Shown here one piece after another: positions 1-9,569 of a DNA stretch of 64,000 nt (its first letter is position 1; the number at the start of each line of letters is the position of its first letter). This DNA is from Streptomyces sp. NBC_00433. Lineage in GTDB: Bacteria > Actinomycetota > Actinomycetes > Streptomycetales > Streptomycetaceae. The translations under genes and the position numbers were made by a program. Below the pieces are notes generated by a model. That model did no database searches and was not told where the DNA came from. It saw only the letters and a program-made list of their open reading frames with translations. The stretch is from NCBI GenBank assembly GCA_036015235.1, contig CP107926.1, positions 3,042,001 through 3,106,000 on the forward strand. Reading direction: 5' to 3'.

Positions 1-260
1 GCCCGTACCATCCCGCTGACCAGGTCGATGCTGTCCGCACCGAGCTGGCCGCCCAGCAGCCGCTGTGCGAGCGCGGCCTTGGCCTCACCGGACTGCGCCG
101 GGTCGGTCAGGGCGCGGCGCAGCGCCGACTCGCCGTGCAGCAGCGCGGTCACCGCGGCCAGCTCGTCGGCCAGCACGGTCGCGTTCACCGACGCGTTGTC
201 GGTCAGCGCGTCCAGCCGTTCCCTGGCGGCGGCCAGAGCGTCGCGGCTCGCGCCGTTCAT
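1..260 (-). CDS. atpH: ATP synthase F1 delta subunit, N-terminal part (cut by window edge)
   Basis: The reading frame opens with ATG at 260-258 and stays open to the window edge, giving 86 residues (start MNGASRDALAAARERLDAL). Delta (OSCP-like) links the F1 head to the peripheral stalk of the ATP synthase. The visible part is the helical N-terminal domain that contacts the top of alpha3beta3. The start overlaps the atpF stop in an ATGA tetranucleotide, so translation is probably coupled. The identification rests mainly on position: it follows atpB, atpE and atpF in the usual actinobacterial order. The rest of the gene lies outside the window. Confidence 0.9.
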   Translation of the reverse strand, partial: MNGASRDALAAARERLDALTDNASVNATVLADELAAVTALLHGESALRRALTDPAQSGEAKAALAQRLLGGQLGADSIDLVSGMVR

Positions 261-826
261 CGGGCCGCCCCGGCGCCCGCCCCGTTGCCGGCGCCGGCGT
301 CCGCGGAGCCGTCGAGGCTGTCGAGGAAGCGGTCGATGGTGCGGCTCTGCCGGGCGCTGTCCTCAAGGGACTCGCCGACCAGCTTGCCCGCGAGGTCGGT
401 GGCGATCCTGCCGACCTCCTGGCGCAGCGTGACGGTGACCTGCCGGCGGTCCGCCTCGATCTGGGCGTGGCCCGCGGCGACGATGGCGTCCCGCTGGCGC
501 TGGCCCTCCTCGCGCATCTCCGCGATGATCACGGCACCCTGCTCACGGGCCTGCTCGGTGATCCGGGCCGCCTCGTGGCGGGCCTCGGCGAGCTGTGCCT
601 TGTACTCGTCAAGCGTGCGGTTGGCTTCGGTCTGCGCCTTCTCCGCGCGCTCCAGGCCACCCTCGATCGCGTCGTGGCGCTCCGCGAGGGTCTTCTGGAT
701 GTTCGGCAGGAGCTTCTTACCGAGGATGCCGAAGACGATGAAGAAGCAGAGCAGGCCGATAACCAGTTCCGCGGTGTCGGGGATGAGCGGGTTCTGCGCC
801 CCCTCCTCCGCAAGGAAGGCCATCAT
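257..826 (-). CDS. atpF: ATP synthase Fo subunit b
   Basis: This 188-189 residue protein has one N-terminal membrane helix (about residues 20-38) followed by a long, charged, alanine-rich helix typical of the peripheral-stalk b subunit. The C-terminal tail is Gly/Ala-rich. Two tandem ATG codons (826-824 and 823-821) are possible starts; an AAAGG lies about 9 nt upstream of the first. It sits between atpE and atpH, with a 42-bp gap to atpE and a 4-bp overlap with atpH. Length and topology match the family. Subunit b dimerises to form the stator that holds F1 against rotor torque. Confidence 0.95.
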   Translation of the reverse strand: MMAFLAEEGAQNPLIPDTAELVIGLLCFFIVFGILGKKLLPNIQKTLAERHDAIEGGLERAEKAQTEANRTLDEYKAQLAEARHEAARITEQAREQGAVIIAEMREEGQRQRDAIVAAGHAQIEADRRQVTVTLRQEVGRIATDLAGKLVGESLEDSARQSRTIDRFLDSLDGSADAGAGNGAGAGAAR

Positions 827-868
827 GTCTGAACCTTTCGTCGAGTGGCTACTGGTCGGGGGTCCAGG

Positions 869-2030
<1,162 letters not shown>

Positions 2031-2328
2031 CCGTGACTCCTTCGTCGTGACGCATAAGAAACGGCAACCTTGTGTGTCAGCGCGGCTGGTGAGGCCGCTG
2101 GTCGGCACGGCGGACGAGACGTGGCGAAGTCACCACGGTCCGCTGGGAGCCCGCATCGAAGACCGGGCACCCGGACTCCGTGCCGCGTCCGCGGCCCTGG
2201 ATCCGAATACACCGATGGGCGCGGGGGCAGCACCTTCCTCAAGCGTGAGGGGCCTCCACGTCCAGATGCGTTTCCGGACGATAGCAGATGGAATTGCAGC
2301 CTCTTTACCCGCCCCTTGGCATCCCGCA
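2031..2328. other. atpI-atpB intergenic region
   Basis: About 298 bp lie between the atpI stop and the atpB start. I see no convincing coding frame. The region becomes less GC-rich around 2280-2300 on the minus strand, where a TATCGT hexamer could be a -10 element, but I cannot pair it with a clear -35. The gap is long enough to hold a separate promoter for atpBEFH. Confidence 0.4.
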
Positions 2329-2745
2329 TCATTCGGCCGGGGGTACGGAGGGGACCGGGTCGACGTACAGCATCCGCGAGGTGAGGCTCTGCTTGACCTG
2401 GCCGCCGACCCACGACAGCGCGGTCGCCAGCAGGGTCAGGCCGAAGGCGCGGCCGCTGAAGAGTGTGGTGTCCTTGAAGACGACGACGAAGACGCCGATC
2501 ATGAGGATCTGCACGGCGTAGACCAGCATCCCGGCGGCCATGGCGATCTGCGGCCGGTCCTCGGTCATGGTCATCAGGACCCAGGAGCCGAAGGCGAAGA
2601 ACACCGCGACCACCGCGACCGCCACCAGTCCGCCGACGAGGCCTTTTTCGCCTGCGAGTACGGCGCTGAGGACGGTGGCGACAACTCCTACGGGTGCGGC
2701 GACAAGCGCGGCCCCCTTGAGGATGCGGGCGTCGTTCTGCTGCAT
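2329..2745 (-). CDS. atpI: ATP synthase protein I (AtpI-like)
   Basis: This is a 138-residue, four-helix membrane protein of the small AtpI family. AtpI is encoded first in many atp operons and is thought to help c-ring assembly or cation supply. Start ATG at 2745-2743 has GGAGGAG about 7 nt upstream. Helices lie near residues 13-33, 37-57, 70-90 and 95-115. Function is inferred from the position just ahead of atpB, the size and the hydrophobicity; the family is poorly conserved in sequence. Confidence 0.85.
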   Translation of the reverse strand: MQQNDARILKGAALVAAPVGVVATVLSAVLAGEKGLVGGLVAVAVVAVFFAFGSWVLMTMTEDRPQIAMAAGMLVYAVQILMIGVFVVVFKDTTLFSGRAFGLTLLATALSWVGGQVKQSLTSRMLYVDPVPSVPPAE

Positions 2746-2988
2746 GGTCGGCTCCTCCGGCGGGAGTTGGGGCAAGCGGATGTCGTCGGAGACGAGCGTA
2801 GTCAGGGACGGAGGGTGTGCCTCACGCCGGTAGACCGCTCTTCCGGTCTATCGGCGCCTTCCCTGCTTTCGTGAACGGTATCACAAAGTATTTGATGCGG
2901 TCTTTACCATGGACGTGTGCTGCCTGTCACAGGACTATGCTCACGACACGCCGTCCGTTTTTCCTCGGATGTCCCGGGAGTTCGCGGC

Positions 2989-4320
2989 TCAGTTGCGGGT
3001 GTCGACCGGGCTGCGGCGGTCCGATCGCCGCTCCGACCTGCGATCGGGCAGTTGCGAACGGTCACCGATCGCCGTCGAGCCGTTCAGCGCCGGGCGGTCG
3101 GGCGAGCGCATCTCCCGCTCCGCCGCGGCCGCTCCCGCGGCCAGCCGCCGGCGGCGGCGCCGGTAGCGCGGCGGGACCACGGACTCCGCCCAGTCGGGGG
3201 CGGCCGGCTTGAAGCGCGGCAGCAGCAGGACGACCAGGCCGACCGCGCTGAGCGCGACGATCACCAGCACGATCCACAGGCTGGAGGAGTTGACCGAGAA
3301 GGCCACCGCGGCGAAGGCGAACAGCGCGCACCAGAAGTACATGATCAGCACCGCGCGGCTGTGCGAGTGCCCGATCTCCAGCAGCCGGTGGTGCAGGTGG
3401 CCGCGGTCGGCGGCGAAGGGCGACTGGCCCTTCCAGGTCCTGCGGACGACCGCGAGGACCAGGTCGGCGGCCGGGATGGCGATCATCGTCAGCGGCAGCA
3501 GCAGCGGCATGTAGACGGGCACCATGAAGTGCACGGTCTGCCGGGTCGATCCGGTGAAGGAGGTGATCGCGTCGGGGTCGACCTGCCCGGTGATGGAGAT
3601 CGCGCAGGAGGAGAGCACCAGGCCGATCAGCATCGAGCCCGAGTCGCCCATGAAGATCCGCGCCGGGTGGATGTTGTGCGGCAGGAAGCCCAGGCACATC
3701 CCGATCAGGATCGCGCTGAAGAGCGTCGCGGGCGCGGCCGCCTCGACGCCGTAGCCGTACCACATGCGGTAGGCGTACATGAAGAAGGCGACCGACGCGA
3801 TGCACACCATGCCGGCCGCGAGGCCGTCCAGGCCGTCCACGAAGTTCACCGCGTTGATGGTGATCACCACCAGGGCGACGGTGAGCAGCGTCGACTGGAC
3901 CGGGGTCAGCGCGACCGGGCCGATGCCGGGCACCGGCAGCCACAGGATGGTGAGGCCCTGCAGCACCATCACGCCGGCCGCGATCATCTGCACGCCGAGC
4001 TTGATCAGGGCGTCCACGCCCCACTTGTCGTCGAGCACGCCGAGCAGCCAGATCAGCCCGGCCCCCGACAGCAGCGCGCGCGGCTCGTTGGACAGCGCGA
4101 AGACGTCGCCGATGTTCGACAGGTGCGCGGCGACCAGCAGGCCCGCGCACAGGCCGCCGAACATGGCGATGCCGCCGAGCCGCGGGGTGGGCTCGCGGTG
4201 CACGTCACGGGCCCTGATGGGCGGCATGGCGCCGGCGGCGATGGCGAACTTCCGCACCGGCCCGGTCAGCAGGTACGTGACCGCTGCGGCGACGAAAAGG
4301 GTCAGCAGATACTCGCGCAC
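2989..4320 (-). CDS. MraY/WecA-family undecaprenyl-phosphate glycosyl-1-phosphate transferase
   Basis: This is a 443-residue polytopic membrane enzyme of the polyprenyl-phosphate N-acetylhexosamine-1-phosphate transferase family. Family motifs are in order: LDDKWG (about 96-101), NFVDGLDGLAAG (159-170, Mg-binding Asp pair), FMGDSGSM (223-230) and HLHHRL (307-312). It should transfer a UDP-sugar phosphate to the lipid carrier and so start synthesis of a cell-wall glycopolymer. The start is GTG at 4320, with GGAGG 6 nt upstream. The C-terminal 70 residues form an Arg-rich cytoplasmic tail. The HLHHRL form is closer to WecA/TagO than to MraY. The neighbouring tyrosine phosphatase and LCP protein fit an envelope role. 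Confidence 0.88.
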   Translation of the reverse strand: MREYLLTLFVAAAVTYLLTGPVRKFAIAAGAMPPIRARDVHREPTPRLGGIAMFGGLCAGLLVAAHLSNIGDVFALSNEPRALLSGAGLIWLLGVLDDKWGVDALIKLGVQMIAAGVMVLQGLTILWLPVPGIGPVALTPVQSTLLTVALVVITINAVNFVDGLDGLAAGMVCIASVAFFMYAYRMWYGYGVEAAAPATLFSAILIGMCLGFLPHNIHPARIFMGDSGSMLIGLVLSSCAISITGQVDPDAITSFTGSTRQTVHFMVPVYMPLLLPLTMIAIPAADLVLAVVRRTWKGQSPFAADRGHLHHRLLEIGHSHSRAVLIMYFWCALFAFAAVAFSVNSSSLWIVLVIVALSAVGLVVLLLPRFKPAAPDWAESVVPPRYRRRRRRLAAGAAAAEREMRSPDRPALNGSTAIGDRSQLPDRRSERRSDRRSPVDTRN

Positions 4321-4480
4321 GAGCCGCCTCCGACAGTTTCGGGGGCGTAGCGGTGCTGCGCACACGTCCGGGGGTGGTACCTCACAGCGTCACACCCTAG
4401 TGGTGGGCGGGCCGGGTCGGCGAACACCTGGTGAGACTCACAGGCAGCCGGTGCCGGTTGCACCCGCCCCGCGCGCGCTT

Positions 4481-5155
4481 TCAGGACGGCCGGACGGTGG
4501 CGCCGACACCGGTCAGCGCGGTCACCATCGGGTCGAGCGCGGTGTGGATCTCCTCACCGATGCTGCGGAAGTACGAGATGGGGGCGCCGTACGGGTCGCC
4601 GACCTCGTCGGCGTCCGGGCTGGGGGCCAGCAGCCAGCCGCGCAGCGCGGCGGCGGCGCGGACCAGCGCCCTGGCCCGCTCGGTGACGCTGCCCTCGGGC
4701 AGGGTCGTGGTGTCTATGGCCCGCACCAGCCGGGTGAACTCCTTGAGCGTGAAGGTCCGCAGGCCCGCCGCGTGGCCCATCGAGATGACCTGGGCGCGGT
4801 GGTCGCGGGTCGCGGTGAGCACCAGGTCGGCGTCGATGACGTGGTCGTCCAGCAGTTCCCTGCCGGTGAAGCCGGAGGGGTCGGCGCCGTATTCGGCGAG
4901 CACCGCGGCGGCGTGCGCCTCCATCGGGGCGCCCTCGTGGCCCCAGGTGCCCGCCGACTCCACCAGCATGCCCGCCGCGCCGCCGCCGAGCCGCCGGGCC
5001 AGGCCGTGCCTGGTCAGCCGCTCGGCCATCGGCGAGCGGCAGACGTTGCCGGTGCAGACGTGGAGGATACGGAAGACGTCACCGGTGTCCCCCGGGACGA
5101 CGCGCTGGACGTACTGCGTGTGCCCCCGTATGCCGCGCCCGTCGGGCGTGGTCAA
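4481..5155 (-). CDS. low-molecular-weight protein tyrosine phosphatase
   Basis: This 224-residue protein has the P-loop CTGNVCRS (Cys34 to Arg40, CX5R) near the N-terminus and a general-acid DPY motif near the C-terminus, both typical of the LMW-PTP family. It begins with TTG at 5155, overlapping the TGA of the Sua5 gene (TTGA), and the upstream ribosome site GGAGGA lies inside the Sua5 C-terminal codons, so coupling is likely. The substrate is unknown; bacterial relatives often act on tyrosine kinases of polysaccharide export. The WecA-like gene is next downstream. Confidence 0.88.
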   Translation of the reverse strand: MTTPDGRGIRGHTQYVQRVVPGDTGDVFRILHVCTGNVCRSPMAERLTRHGLARRLGGGAAGMLVESAGTWGHEGAPMEAHAAAVLAEYGADPSGFTGRELLDDHVIDADLVLTATRDHRAQVISMGHAAGLRTFTLKEFTRLVRAIDTTTLPEGSVTERARALVRAAAALRGWLLAPSPDADEVGDPYGAPISYFRSIGEEIHTALDPMVTALTGVGATVRPS

Positions 5156-5799
5156 TTGCGCTCCTCCAAGTCGGGTACGACCTTGCGCAGCTCCTCGGCG
5201 CTGATGGCACCGGCCCGCAGCAGCACCGGCACCTTGCCGGTGACGTCGACGATGGAGGACGGGACGGCGGCCGGGGTGGGCCCGCCGTCCAGGTAGACCG
5301 CCACGGAGTCGCCGAGCATGCCCTGGGCGGCGTCGCAGTCCTGCGGCGAGGGCATGCCGGTGAGGTTGGCGCTGGAGACGGCCATCGGCCCTGTGGCGGT
5401 GAGCAGTTCGATCGCGACCGGGTGCAGCGGCATGCGTACGGCGACGGTGCCGCGGGTGTCGCCGAGGTCCCAGGACAGCGACGGCTGGTGCTTGGTGACC
5501 AGGGTCAGCGCGCCCGGCCAGAAGGCGTCGACCAGCTCCCAGGCCTGCTCGGAGAAGTCGGTGACGATGCCGTGCAGGGTGTTGGGCGAGCCGACGAGGA
5601 CCGGCGAGGGCATGTTGCGCCCGCGGCCCTTGGCCTCCAGCAGGTCGCCTACGGCATCGGCGTCGAAGGCGTCGGCGCCGATGCCGTAGACCGTGTCGGT
5701 CGGCAGTACGACGAGTTCGCCGCGCTTGATCGCCGACGTGGCCTCGCGCAGGCCGGTCGCCCGGTCGGTCGCATCCGAGCAGTCGTATCGCCGTGCCAT
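5152..5799 (-). CDS. L-threonylcarbamoyladenylate synthase (Sua5/YrdC/YwlC family)
   Basis: This 215-residue protein carries the YrdC fold: KRGELVVLPTDTVYGIG near the N-terminus, then KGRGRNMPSPVLVG, and the conserved AVRMPLHP and MAVSSANLTGMPSP segments. It makes threonylcarbamoyl-AMP from Thr, bicarbonate and ATP for the t6A37 modification of ANN-reading tRNAs. ATG at 5799 is the start, since GGAGG lies 7 nt upstream; a longer in-frame extension upstream has no homology. The frame ends inside the start of the phosphatase gene. Its place next to prmC and prfA, all translation-quality genes, is the standard actinobacterial arrangement. Confidence 0.93.
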   Translation of the reverse strand: MARRYDCSDATDRATGLREATSAIKRGELVVLPTDTVYGIGADAFDADAVGDLLEAKGRGRNMPSPVLVGSPNTLHGIVTDFSEQAWELVDAFWPGALTLVTKHQPSLSWDLGDTRGTVAVRMPLHPVAIELLTATGPMAVSSANLTGMPSPQDCDAAQGMLGDSVAVYLDGGPTPAAVPSSIVDVTGKVPVLLRAGAISAEELRKVVPDLEERN

Positions 5800-5860
5800 G
5801 AGATGACCTCCGAAAGGTGCTGTGCTGCTGCCGGGTCCTGCGCCCGGTCGGCCCGCCTGG

Positions 5861-6706
5861 TCACGGCAGGGCCTTGCGGGCCGAGGTGAAGCGCGGGCGG
5901 TTGTTGAGATCGGGGTGGTCGGCCGCGTCCGCCCAGCCCGCGTCCTCCTTGAAGATCCACGGCACCTGGCCGCCCTGCGAGTCGGCGTGCTCGATGACGA
6001 CGACCCCGCCGGGCCGCAGCAGCCGGTGCGCGGTGCGCTCGATGCCGCGGATGGTGTCGAGGCCGTCCTCGCCGGAGAAGAGTGCCAATTCCGGGTCGTG
6101 GTCGCGTGCCTCGGGTGCCACATGCTCCCACTCGGTGAGCGGGATGTAGGGCGGGTTGGAGATGACCAGGTCGACCTGGCCGTTCAGTTCGGGGAAGGCG
6201 GTCAGCGCGTTGCCCTGGCACAGGTCGACCTTGCTGCCCTCGACGTTGGCGCGGGCGTAGTCGAGCGCGTCCTCCGACAGCTCCACGGCGTGCACGCGGG
6301 AGCGCGGCACCTCCTGGGCCAGCGCGAGGGCGATGGCGCCCGAGCCGGTGCACAGGTCGACGATCAGCGGTTCCGCGACGTCCATGGCCCTGACCGCGTC
6401 TATCGCCCAGCCGACGACCGACTCGGTCTCCGGGCGGGGCACGAACACCCCGGGCCCGACCCGCAGTTCGAGGTAGCGGAAGAAGGCCCGGCCGGTGATG
6501 TGCTGGAGCGGTTCGCGGGCCTCGCGGCGGGCGATGGCCTCCCAGTAGCGGGCGTCGAACTCGCTGTCGGCGACGCTGTGCAGCTCACCGCGTTTGACGC
6601 CGTGGATGTACGCGGCCAGCTCCTCGGCGTCGAAGCGCGGCGACGGCACCCCGGCGTCGGCGAGCCGCTGGGCGGCCTGCGCCACCTCGGCGAGCAGCAG
6701 GTTCAC
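5861..6706 (-). CDS. prmC: release-factor glutamine N5-methyltransferase
   Basis: This 281-residue SAM-dependent methyltransferase methylates the Gln of the GGQ motif of peptide-chain release factors. It shows the helical N-terminal substrate domain, the SAM-binding segment DLCTGSGAI (117-125) and the catalytic NPPY (184-187). The start is GTG at 6706, preceded by a G-rich GAGGGGG ribosome site. It lies 11 bp downstream of prfA, its substrate gene. Confidence 0.94.
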   Translation of the reverse strand: MNLLLAEVAQAAQRLADAGVPSPRFDAEELAAYIHGVKRGELHSVADSEFDARYWEAIARREAREPLQHITGRAFFRYLELRVGPGVFVPRPETESVVGWAIDAVRAMDVAEPLIVDLCTGSGAIALALAQEVPRSRVHAVELSEDALDYARANVEGSKVDLCQGNALTAFPELNGQVDLVISNPPYIPLTEWEHVAPEARDHDPELALFSGEDGLDTIRGIERTAHRLLRPGGVVVIEHADSQGGQVPWIFKEDAGWADAADHPDLNNRPRFTSARKALP

Positions 6707-6717
6707 CGTCCGCCCCC

Positions 6718-7812
6718 TCAGCCCGCGTCGCCGGCCGCGGCCAGCTTGGCGGCGGAGTCAGCGTCCACGCAGGCCTGGATCATCGGGTCGAGCTCGCCGT
6801 CCAGGACCTGGTCGAGGTTGTAGGCCTTGAAGCCGACGCGGTGGTCGGAGATGCGGTTCTCCGGGAAGTTGTAGGTGCGGATGCGCTCGGAGCGGTCGAC
6901 GGTGCGCACCTGGCTGCGGCGGGCGTCGGACGCCTCGCGCTCGGCCTCCTCCTGCGCCGCGGCCAGCAGCCGGGAGCGCAGGATGCGCATCGCCGACTCC
7001 TTGTTCTGCAGCTGGCTCTTCTCGTTCTGGCAGGAGACGACCAGGCCGGAGGGCAGGTGGGTGATGCGGACCGCGGAGTCGGTGGTGTTGACGGACTGGC
7101 CGCCGGGGCCCGACGAGCGGTAGACGTCGATCCGCAGGTCGTTCGGGCCGATCTCGACCTCGACGTCCTCGGCCTCGGGGGTGACCAGCACGCCGGCCGC
7201 GGAGGTGTGGATACGCCCCTGGGACTCGGTCGCGGGCACCCGCTGCACCCGGTGGACGCCGCCCTCGTACTTGAGCCTGGCCCAGACGCCCTGGCCTGCG
7301 TTCGTGGTCTGTCCGCCGCGGGACGGAGGGGCCTTCACGGCGACCTGGACGTCCTTGTAGCCGCCGAGGTCGGACTCGTTGGCGTCCAGGATCTCGGTCT
7401 TCCAGCCGACGCGCTCGGCGTAGCGCAGGTACATCCGCAGCAGGTCGCCGGCGAAGAGCGCCGACTCCTCGCCGCCCTCCCCCGCCTTGACCTCAAGGAT
7501 CACGTCCTTGTCGTCGCTGGGGTCGCGCGGCACCAGCAGCAGCCGCAGCCGCTCGGTGAGCTCGTCGCGCTCCTTGTCAAGCTCCTTGACCTCGGCGGCG
7601 AAGTCCGGGTCGTCGGCGCCGAGTTCGCGCGCGGTCTCGATGTCGTCGCCGGTCTGCCGCCACGCCCGGTAGGTGCTGACGATGGGGGTCAGCTCCGCGT
7701 ACCGCTTGTTGAGCCTGCGGGCGTTCGCCTGGTCGGCGTGCACCGCGGGGTCGGCAAGCTGCTTCTCGAGGTCGGCATGCTCGCCGATCAGTTCCTCGAC
7801 CGCCTCGAACAT
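6718..7812 (-). CDS. prfA: peptide chain release factor 1
   Basis: RF1 recognises UAG and UAA stop codons and triggers peptide release. The 364-residue protein has the codon-recognition tripeptide P-A-T in [13 protein letters not shown] and the catalytic GGQ at about 237-239 within [13 protein letters not shown]. Of the two adjacent ATG codons, the second (7812) is preferred, because AGGG lies 7 nt upstream of it and only 4 nt upstream of the first. prmC follows directly. Confidence 0.96.
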   Translation of the reverse strand: MFEAVEELIGEHADLEKQLADPAVHADQANARRLNKRYAELTPIVSTYRAWRQTGDDIETARELGADDPDFAAEVKELDKERDELTERLRLLLVPRDPSDDKDVILEVKAGEGGEESALFAGDLLRMYLRYAERVGWKTEILDANESDLGGYKDVQVAVKAPPSRGGQTTNAGQGVWARLKYEGGVHRVQRVPATESQGRIHTSAAGVLVTPEAEDVEVEIGPNDLRIDVYRSSGPGGQSVNTTDSAVRITHLPSGLVVSCQNEKSQLQNKESAMRILRSRLLAAAQEEAEREASDARRSQVRTVDRSERIRTYNFPENRISDHRVGFKAYNLDQVLDGELDPMIQACVDADSAAKLAAAGDAG

Positions 7813-7859
7813 CATCAATCCCTAGCTGGAAGGAGTCTGGAAGGAGTAGGTGGGACGAC

Positions 7860-7909
7860 AAAGCGCCGGTCCGGTCGCCCTGGGGTGGGCGACCGGGAAC
7901 CGGCGCTTT
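7860..7909 (-). terminator. hairpin between rpmE and prfA
   Basis: A long inverted repeat starts AAAGCGCCGGT and ends ACCGGCGCTTT, with inner GGTCGCC/GGCGACC arms. It begins 8 bp after the rpmE stop on the minus strand. The flanking A and T runs make it a plausible, possibly bidirectional, intrinsic terminator for rpmE. Confidence 0.7.
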
Positions 7910-7916
7910 CGGGTCG

Positions 7917-8141
7917 CTACTTCTTCGCGGACCCGGCGGCCTTGCCGAAGCGGGCCTCGAAGCGGGCCACACGGCCACCGGTGTCGAGGATCTTCTGCTT
8001 GCCCGTGTAGAACGGGTGGCACTCGGAGCACACTTCGGCGCGGATCTGGCCGCTCGTCTCGGTGCTGCGGGTGGTGAACGAGGCGCCACAGGTGCAGGTG
8101 ACCTGGGTCTCGACGTACTCGGGGTGGATCTCGCGCTTCAA
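7917..8141 (-). CDS. rpmE: 50S ribosomal protein L31 (zinc-binding form)
   Basis: This 74-residue protein is L31 with the Zn ligands of the C+ type: CTCG near residue 16 and CSEC near residue 38. It sits on the central protuberance of the large subunit. The start codon is TTG (8141-8139), with AGGAG about 6 nt upstream. The paired Cys motifs identify the primary, zinc-containing paralogue rather than the zinc-free replacement L31. A strong hairpin follows the stop. Confidence 0.97.
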   Translation of the reverse strand: MKREIHPEYVETQVTCTCGASFTTRSTETSGQIRAEVCSECHPFYTGKQKILDTGGRVARFEARFGKAAGSAKK

Positions 8142-8309
8142 GGGTGCTCCTAGGTTCGGGAGGGCGCCGGGTCGCTCCGCGGGTTTGCGTCACGTGAACC
8201 GGGGCCGGCGGACCAGTCTGCCAGCACTGGCCGCATCTCCCAAAACCAGGTCGGGACCGGGATAATTCCCCCGCGGTACGATATGGGGTTCCCACAGGTC
8301 AGCGGCCTG

Positions 8310-9467
8310 TCAGGGCTTCCTTCCCGCGGGGGCCGACGGGCCGACGACCTTGCCCGCGTCGACCCTGTCGGCCGCGGAGCCCTGGACGGCGGCGGCGGGG
8401 ACGGCCTTGTCGGCGCGCAGCGCGGACCACACCATCGCGGCCTTGGCGTCGATGGGCTGCACCCGGTTGCGGTTCGCGGGGTCGTAGCGCACCGGCAGGG
8501 TGACCATGTGGATGCGGCCGGACTTGAGGTTCCTGACGCTCTGGGCCAGGCCCATCAGCCTGCCCACCGAGCCGAGCCCGGTGTCGGTGGTGACGGCGCT
8601 GGTCGCGGTGTCGGCGACGGAGAAGAGCTTGGTGGGGCTGGTCAGCACCCCCAGGCCGCTGAGCCGGTCCATGAGCGCCTTCAGGAACGCCTGCTGGAGC
8701 TGTATGCGTCCCAGGTCGCTGCCGTCCGCGACGCCGTGCCTGGTGCGGACCAGGCCGAGCGCCTGGTCCCCGTCCAGGGTGTGGTCGCCGGCCGCCAGCG
8801 TCAGGTGGCTCTTGGGGTCGGCGATGGCCGCCGTGGTGGTCAGCGGGACCCCGCCGAGCGCGTTGACCAGGTCCTTGAAGCCGGTGAAGTCGACCTCGAC
8901 GTAGTGGTCCATCCGCAGCCCGGAGAGCTTCTCCACCGTCTTGACCGCGCAGGCGGGCCCTCCGACCTCGTAGGCGCTGTTGAACATCGCCTGCCGGGCC
9001 GCGGGCGCGGTGCCGCCGCCGGGCTTGGCGCAGGCGGGGCGGTCGATCAGGGTGTCCCGGGGGATGCTGACCACGCTGGCGCGCTTGTGGCCCTTGGCCA
9101 GGTGCACGATCATCGCGGTGTCCGAGCGGGCGGTGCCGCTGTCGTGGCCGTAGCCGCGGTTCGCCCCCGAGCGGGAGTCCGAGCCGAGCACCAGGATGTC
9201 CATCGAGCCGTTGCCGAGCTTGACCGGGCGGTCGCGGCCGAGCGCCGAGTCGATGTCGACGCTGTGGATGTTGCCGTTGAGCCGGAAGTAGACGTAGCCG
9301 GCGCCGCCCGCCCCCGCCAGCACCACTCCCGCCGCCACCCACGCGGTGATCCGCAGGCCCCGGCGCCGGCGCCGGGGCCCCTTGAGGGCGGTGGCGCCGG
9401 GCGGCGGCTGGGTGTCGCCTGTGCCGGACATTCCTCCATCGTGCGCCGCCCCTGCCCGGGTCGGCAT
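8310..9467 (-). CDS. LytR-CpsA-Psr (LCP) family glycopolymer transferase
   Basis: This is a protein of up to 385 residues with a basic cytoplasmic N-terminus (GPRRRRRGLR), a single membrane helix (about 40-57) and an extracellular LCP domain. Family landmarks are DILVLGSDSR, ARSDTAMIVH, SVVSIPRDTLI, FTGFKDLVNALGGV and GLVRTRHG, whose Asp and Arg residues bind the pyrophosphate lipid substrate. LCP enzymes attach teichoic-acid-like or other glycopolymers to peptidoglycan. The start is uncertain: ATG at 9467 lacks a clear ribosome site, and ATG at 9431 has GGAGGA almost touching it. Confidence 0.88.
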   Translation of the reverse strand: MPTRAGAAHDGGMSGTGDTQPPPGATALKGPRRRRRGLRITAWVAAGVVLAGAGGAGYVYFRLNGNIHSVDIDSALGRDRPVKLGNGSMDILVLGSDSRSGANRGYGHDSGTARSDTAMIVHLAKGHKRASVVSIPRDTLIDRPACAKPGGGTAPAARQAMFNSAYEVGGPACAVKTVEKLSGLRMDHYVEVDFTGFKDLVNALGGVPLTTTAAIADPKSHLTLAAGDHTLDGDQALGLVRTRHGVADGSDLGRIQLQQAFLKALMDRLSGLGVLTSPTKLFSVADTATSAVTTDTGLGSVGRLMGLAQSVRNLKSGRIHMVTLPVRYDPANRNRVQPIDAKAAMVWSALRADKAVPAAAVQGSAADRVDAGKVVGPSAPAGRKP

Positions 9468-9484
9468 CCGGGGGAAAACCGGCT

Positions 9485-9520
9485 CGTCCGCGTACCCCCA
9501 GGTCAGGGGGCACGCGGACG
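9485..9520 (-). terminator. hairpin after the secreted protease gene
   Basis: An inverted repeat has outer arms CGTCCGCGT and ACGCGGACG and inner ACCCCC/GGGGG pairing. It lies between the stop of the protease gene and the start of the LCP gene on the minus strand. A short T run follows on the plus strand, so polarity is uncertain. Confidence 0.5.
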
Positions 9521-9569
9521 ACTTTTACGTCACGCTGGGCGACGGGTGGTGACCCGGGCCCTCGTGGCG

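Noticed and set aside
2917-4350. A 477-residue plus-strand frame opposite the WecA-like gene
   Set aside because: It is an antisense shadow; its His/Asp/Gln/Arg-rich sequence is typical of reverse frames of membrane-protein genes.
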